Assembly (NCBI GenBank): GCA_904502045.1
Contig: CAJGEB010000013.1
Coordinates: 1 to 14,284 of the forward strand
DNA: 14,284 nt
From: an uncultured Oscillospiraceae bacterium
GTDB taxonomy: Bacteria > Bacillota > Clostridia > Oscillospirales > Ruminococcaceae
Direction: 5' to 3'
Each line of letters opens with the position of its first letter. Within the stretch, counting starts at the first letter, position 1. A model generated the notes under the pieces. It did not search any database, was not told where the DNA came from, and saw only the letters and a program-made list of their open reading frames with translations. Below, one piece after another: positions 13,340 through 14,284 of the stretch. The translations under genes were made by a program, and so were the position numbers.

Positions 13340-14284
13340 TTACTCCGCACGACGCGCAATTTCTTCAATACTCTGGTTTACCTTCGAGAGCCGCTCAACA
13401 GTTTTCGCTAATTTTTCCTTTTCCGCCGCCACTACGTTTTCAGGAGCCTTAGCCAAAAATCCCTCGTTTCCGAGCTTACCCTTAAGCATATCCTCGGTCT
13501 TTTCGAGCTCCTTTTTCTCCTTCTGCAGACGTTCAAGCTCCTTCTTGAAATCGACGAGCTGCGCTGCGGGAATAAATATTCTCGCGCTGTCGGTTACCAT
13601 ATTCACACTGTCGGCTACCTCAAATTTATCAGCAACTTCAACCTCAGAAGCGAATGCAAGTCTTTCTACGTACGCCTTACCGTTCTCAAAGATATCTTTT
13701 TCCTCGGTTTCAATGAATATTTTCGTTTTCTTAGAGGGCGGTACATTCATCTCTGCGCGGCGAGCTCTTATCGCCTCGATCGCCTTCATTACCTTCTCAA
13801 AGTCCTTTTCTTCCTTCTCGAAGCTGTACTTTTCATCGTACTTCGGCCACTCCGATACCATTATGCTCTCGCCTTCGTGCGGTAACGCCTGCCATATCTC
13901 CTCGGTAATGAACGGCATAAACGGGTGCAAGAGCTTCAAGGTATTACTCATTACGTAAACGAGTACGTTTTGTGCTGTAAGCGCTGTTTCGCCGCCGGTC
14001 TGTATGCGGGTTTTGGTAAGCTCAATGTACCAGTCGCAGATAATTCCCCAAATGAAGTCGTAAAGCTTTGCTACTGCGATTCCGAGCTCAAACTTATCAA
14101 GATTTTCGGTAACCTCTTTTACGAGATTATTGAACTTGCTGAGGATCCACTTGTCCTCAATAAACATATCCTTTTCCTCAGGAAGCTCGACCTTATCAAT
14201 CTCTTCCGGAAGATTCATCAAAATAAATCTGCTTGCGTTCCACAGCTTATTCGCAAAGTTACGGCTTGAGGTTACCTTCTCGTC
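13340..14284 (-). CDS. valS: Valine-tRNA ligase, C-terminal part (5' end beyond window)
   Basis: Charges tRNA-Val with valine in the cytoplasm. Only the last 314 residues are here; the reading frame stays open to the right edge, so the TTG/ATG at about 14221-14216 is not a start. The visible part opens with SSRNFANKLWNASRF, the conserved junction after the KMSKS catalytic loop (itself outside the window), followed by the anticodon-binding helical domain with HPFMPFITEEIWQ and RAEMNVPPSKK. It ends with the lysine/glutamate-rich coiled-coil arm typical of ValRS, which contains FLAKAPENVV and contacts the tRNA elbow. The presence of this arm separates it from IleRS and LeuRS. It is the upstream gene of the leftward cluster in this window. 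Confidence 0.98.
   Translation of the reverse strand, partial: DEKVTSSRNFANKLWNASRFILMNLPEEIDKVELPEEKDMFIEDKWILSKFNNLVKEVTENLDKFELGIAVAKLYDFIWGIICDWYIELTKTRIQTGGETALTAQNVLVYVMSNTLKLLHPFMPFITEEIWQALPHEGESIMVSEWPKYDEKYSFEKEEKDFEKVMKAIEAIRARRAEMNVPPSKKTKIFIETEEKDIFENGKAYVERLAFASEVEVADKFEVADSVNMVTDSARIFIPAAQLVDFKKELERLQKEKKELEKTEDMLKGKLGNEGFLAKAPENVVAAEKEKLAKTVERLSKVNQSIEEIARRAE

Noticed and set aside
13329..13348. GCGGAG/CTCCGC hairpin over the valS stop codon as a terminator
   Set aside because: On the transcribed minus strand it is followed by GCAACATC, not a T run, so it should not stop transcription into rmuC.

Overview
The window looks like a chromosomal piece of an anaerobic, endospore-forming low-to-moderate-GC Firmicute, most likely a clostridial (Oscillospirales/Ruminococcaceae-like) gut or rumen bacterium. 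The reasons are a single-chain pyruvate:ferredoxin oxidoreductase (anaerobic metabolism), the sporulation genes spoIIR and cotJAB(C), a class II aldolase, IspE of the non-mevalonate isoprenoid route, and AGGAGG-type ribosome binding sites throughout. The family-level placement is inference.

Layout, left to right. (1) 1-2993 (+): the C-terminal five sixths of pyruvate:ferredoxin oxidoreductase (nifJ), facing the fructose-bisphosphate aldolase gene fba (3089-4123, -). Two back-to-back intrinsic terminators separate them. fba has a textbook sigma-A promoter. (2) 4278-4909 (+): a three-gene spore-coat cluster cotJA-cotJB-cotJC, overlapping or tightly spaced, divergent from fba. The third gene stops after 65 codons, just before the metal-binding His of the manganese-catalase fold, so it appears truncated. 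(3) 5045-5863 (+): a PHP-family histidinol-phosphatase-like enzyme. (4) 5993-7162 (+): a class I aminotransferase with its own promoter and terminator. (5) 7229-9961 (+): a DUF362/double [4Fe-4S] ferredoxin fusion protein, ispE, and spoIIR. The spoIIR leader can fold into a long hairpin that includes the ribosome binding region. (6) 9962-10118: no gene. It holds a 75-bp palindromic element that can fold as a four-stem cloverleaf, followed by a strong bidirectional terminator. (7) 10119-14284 (-): a compact leftward cluster read valS (partial) - rmuC - lplA - flavodoxin/FMN-reductase-like gene - DUF1294 membrane protein, with gaps of 3 to 32 nt.

Most of the window is ordinary housekeeping and sporulation content. 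Three things deserve a second look: the cloverleaf intergenic element, the truncated cotJC, and the structured spoIIR leader. I see no phage, transposase, CRISPR, toxin-antitoxin or defence locus, and no rRNA or tRNA gene. No stretch longer than about 160 bases lacks a gene.
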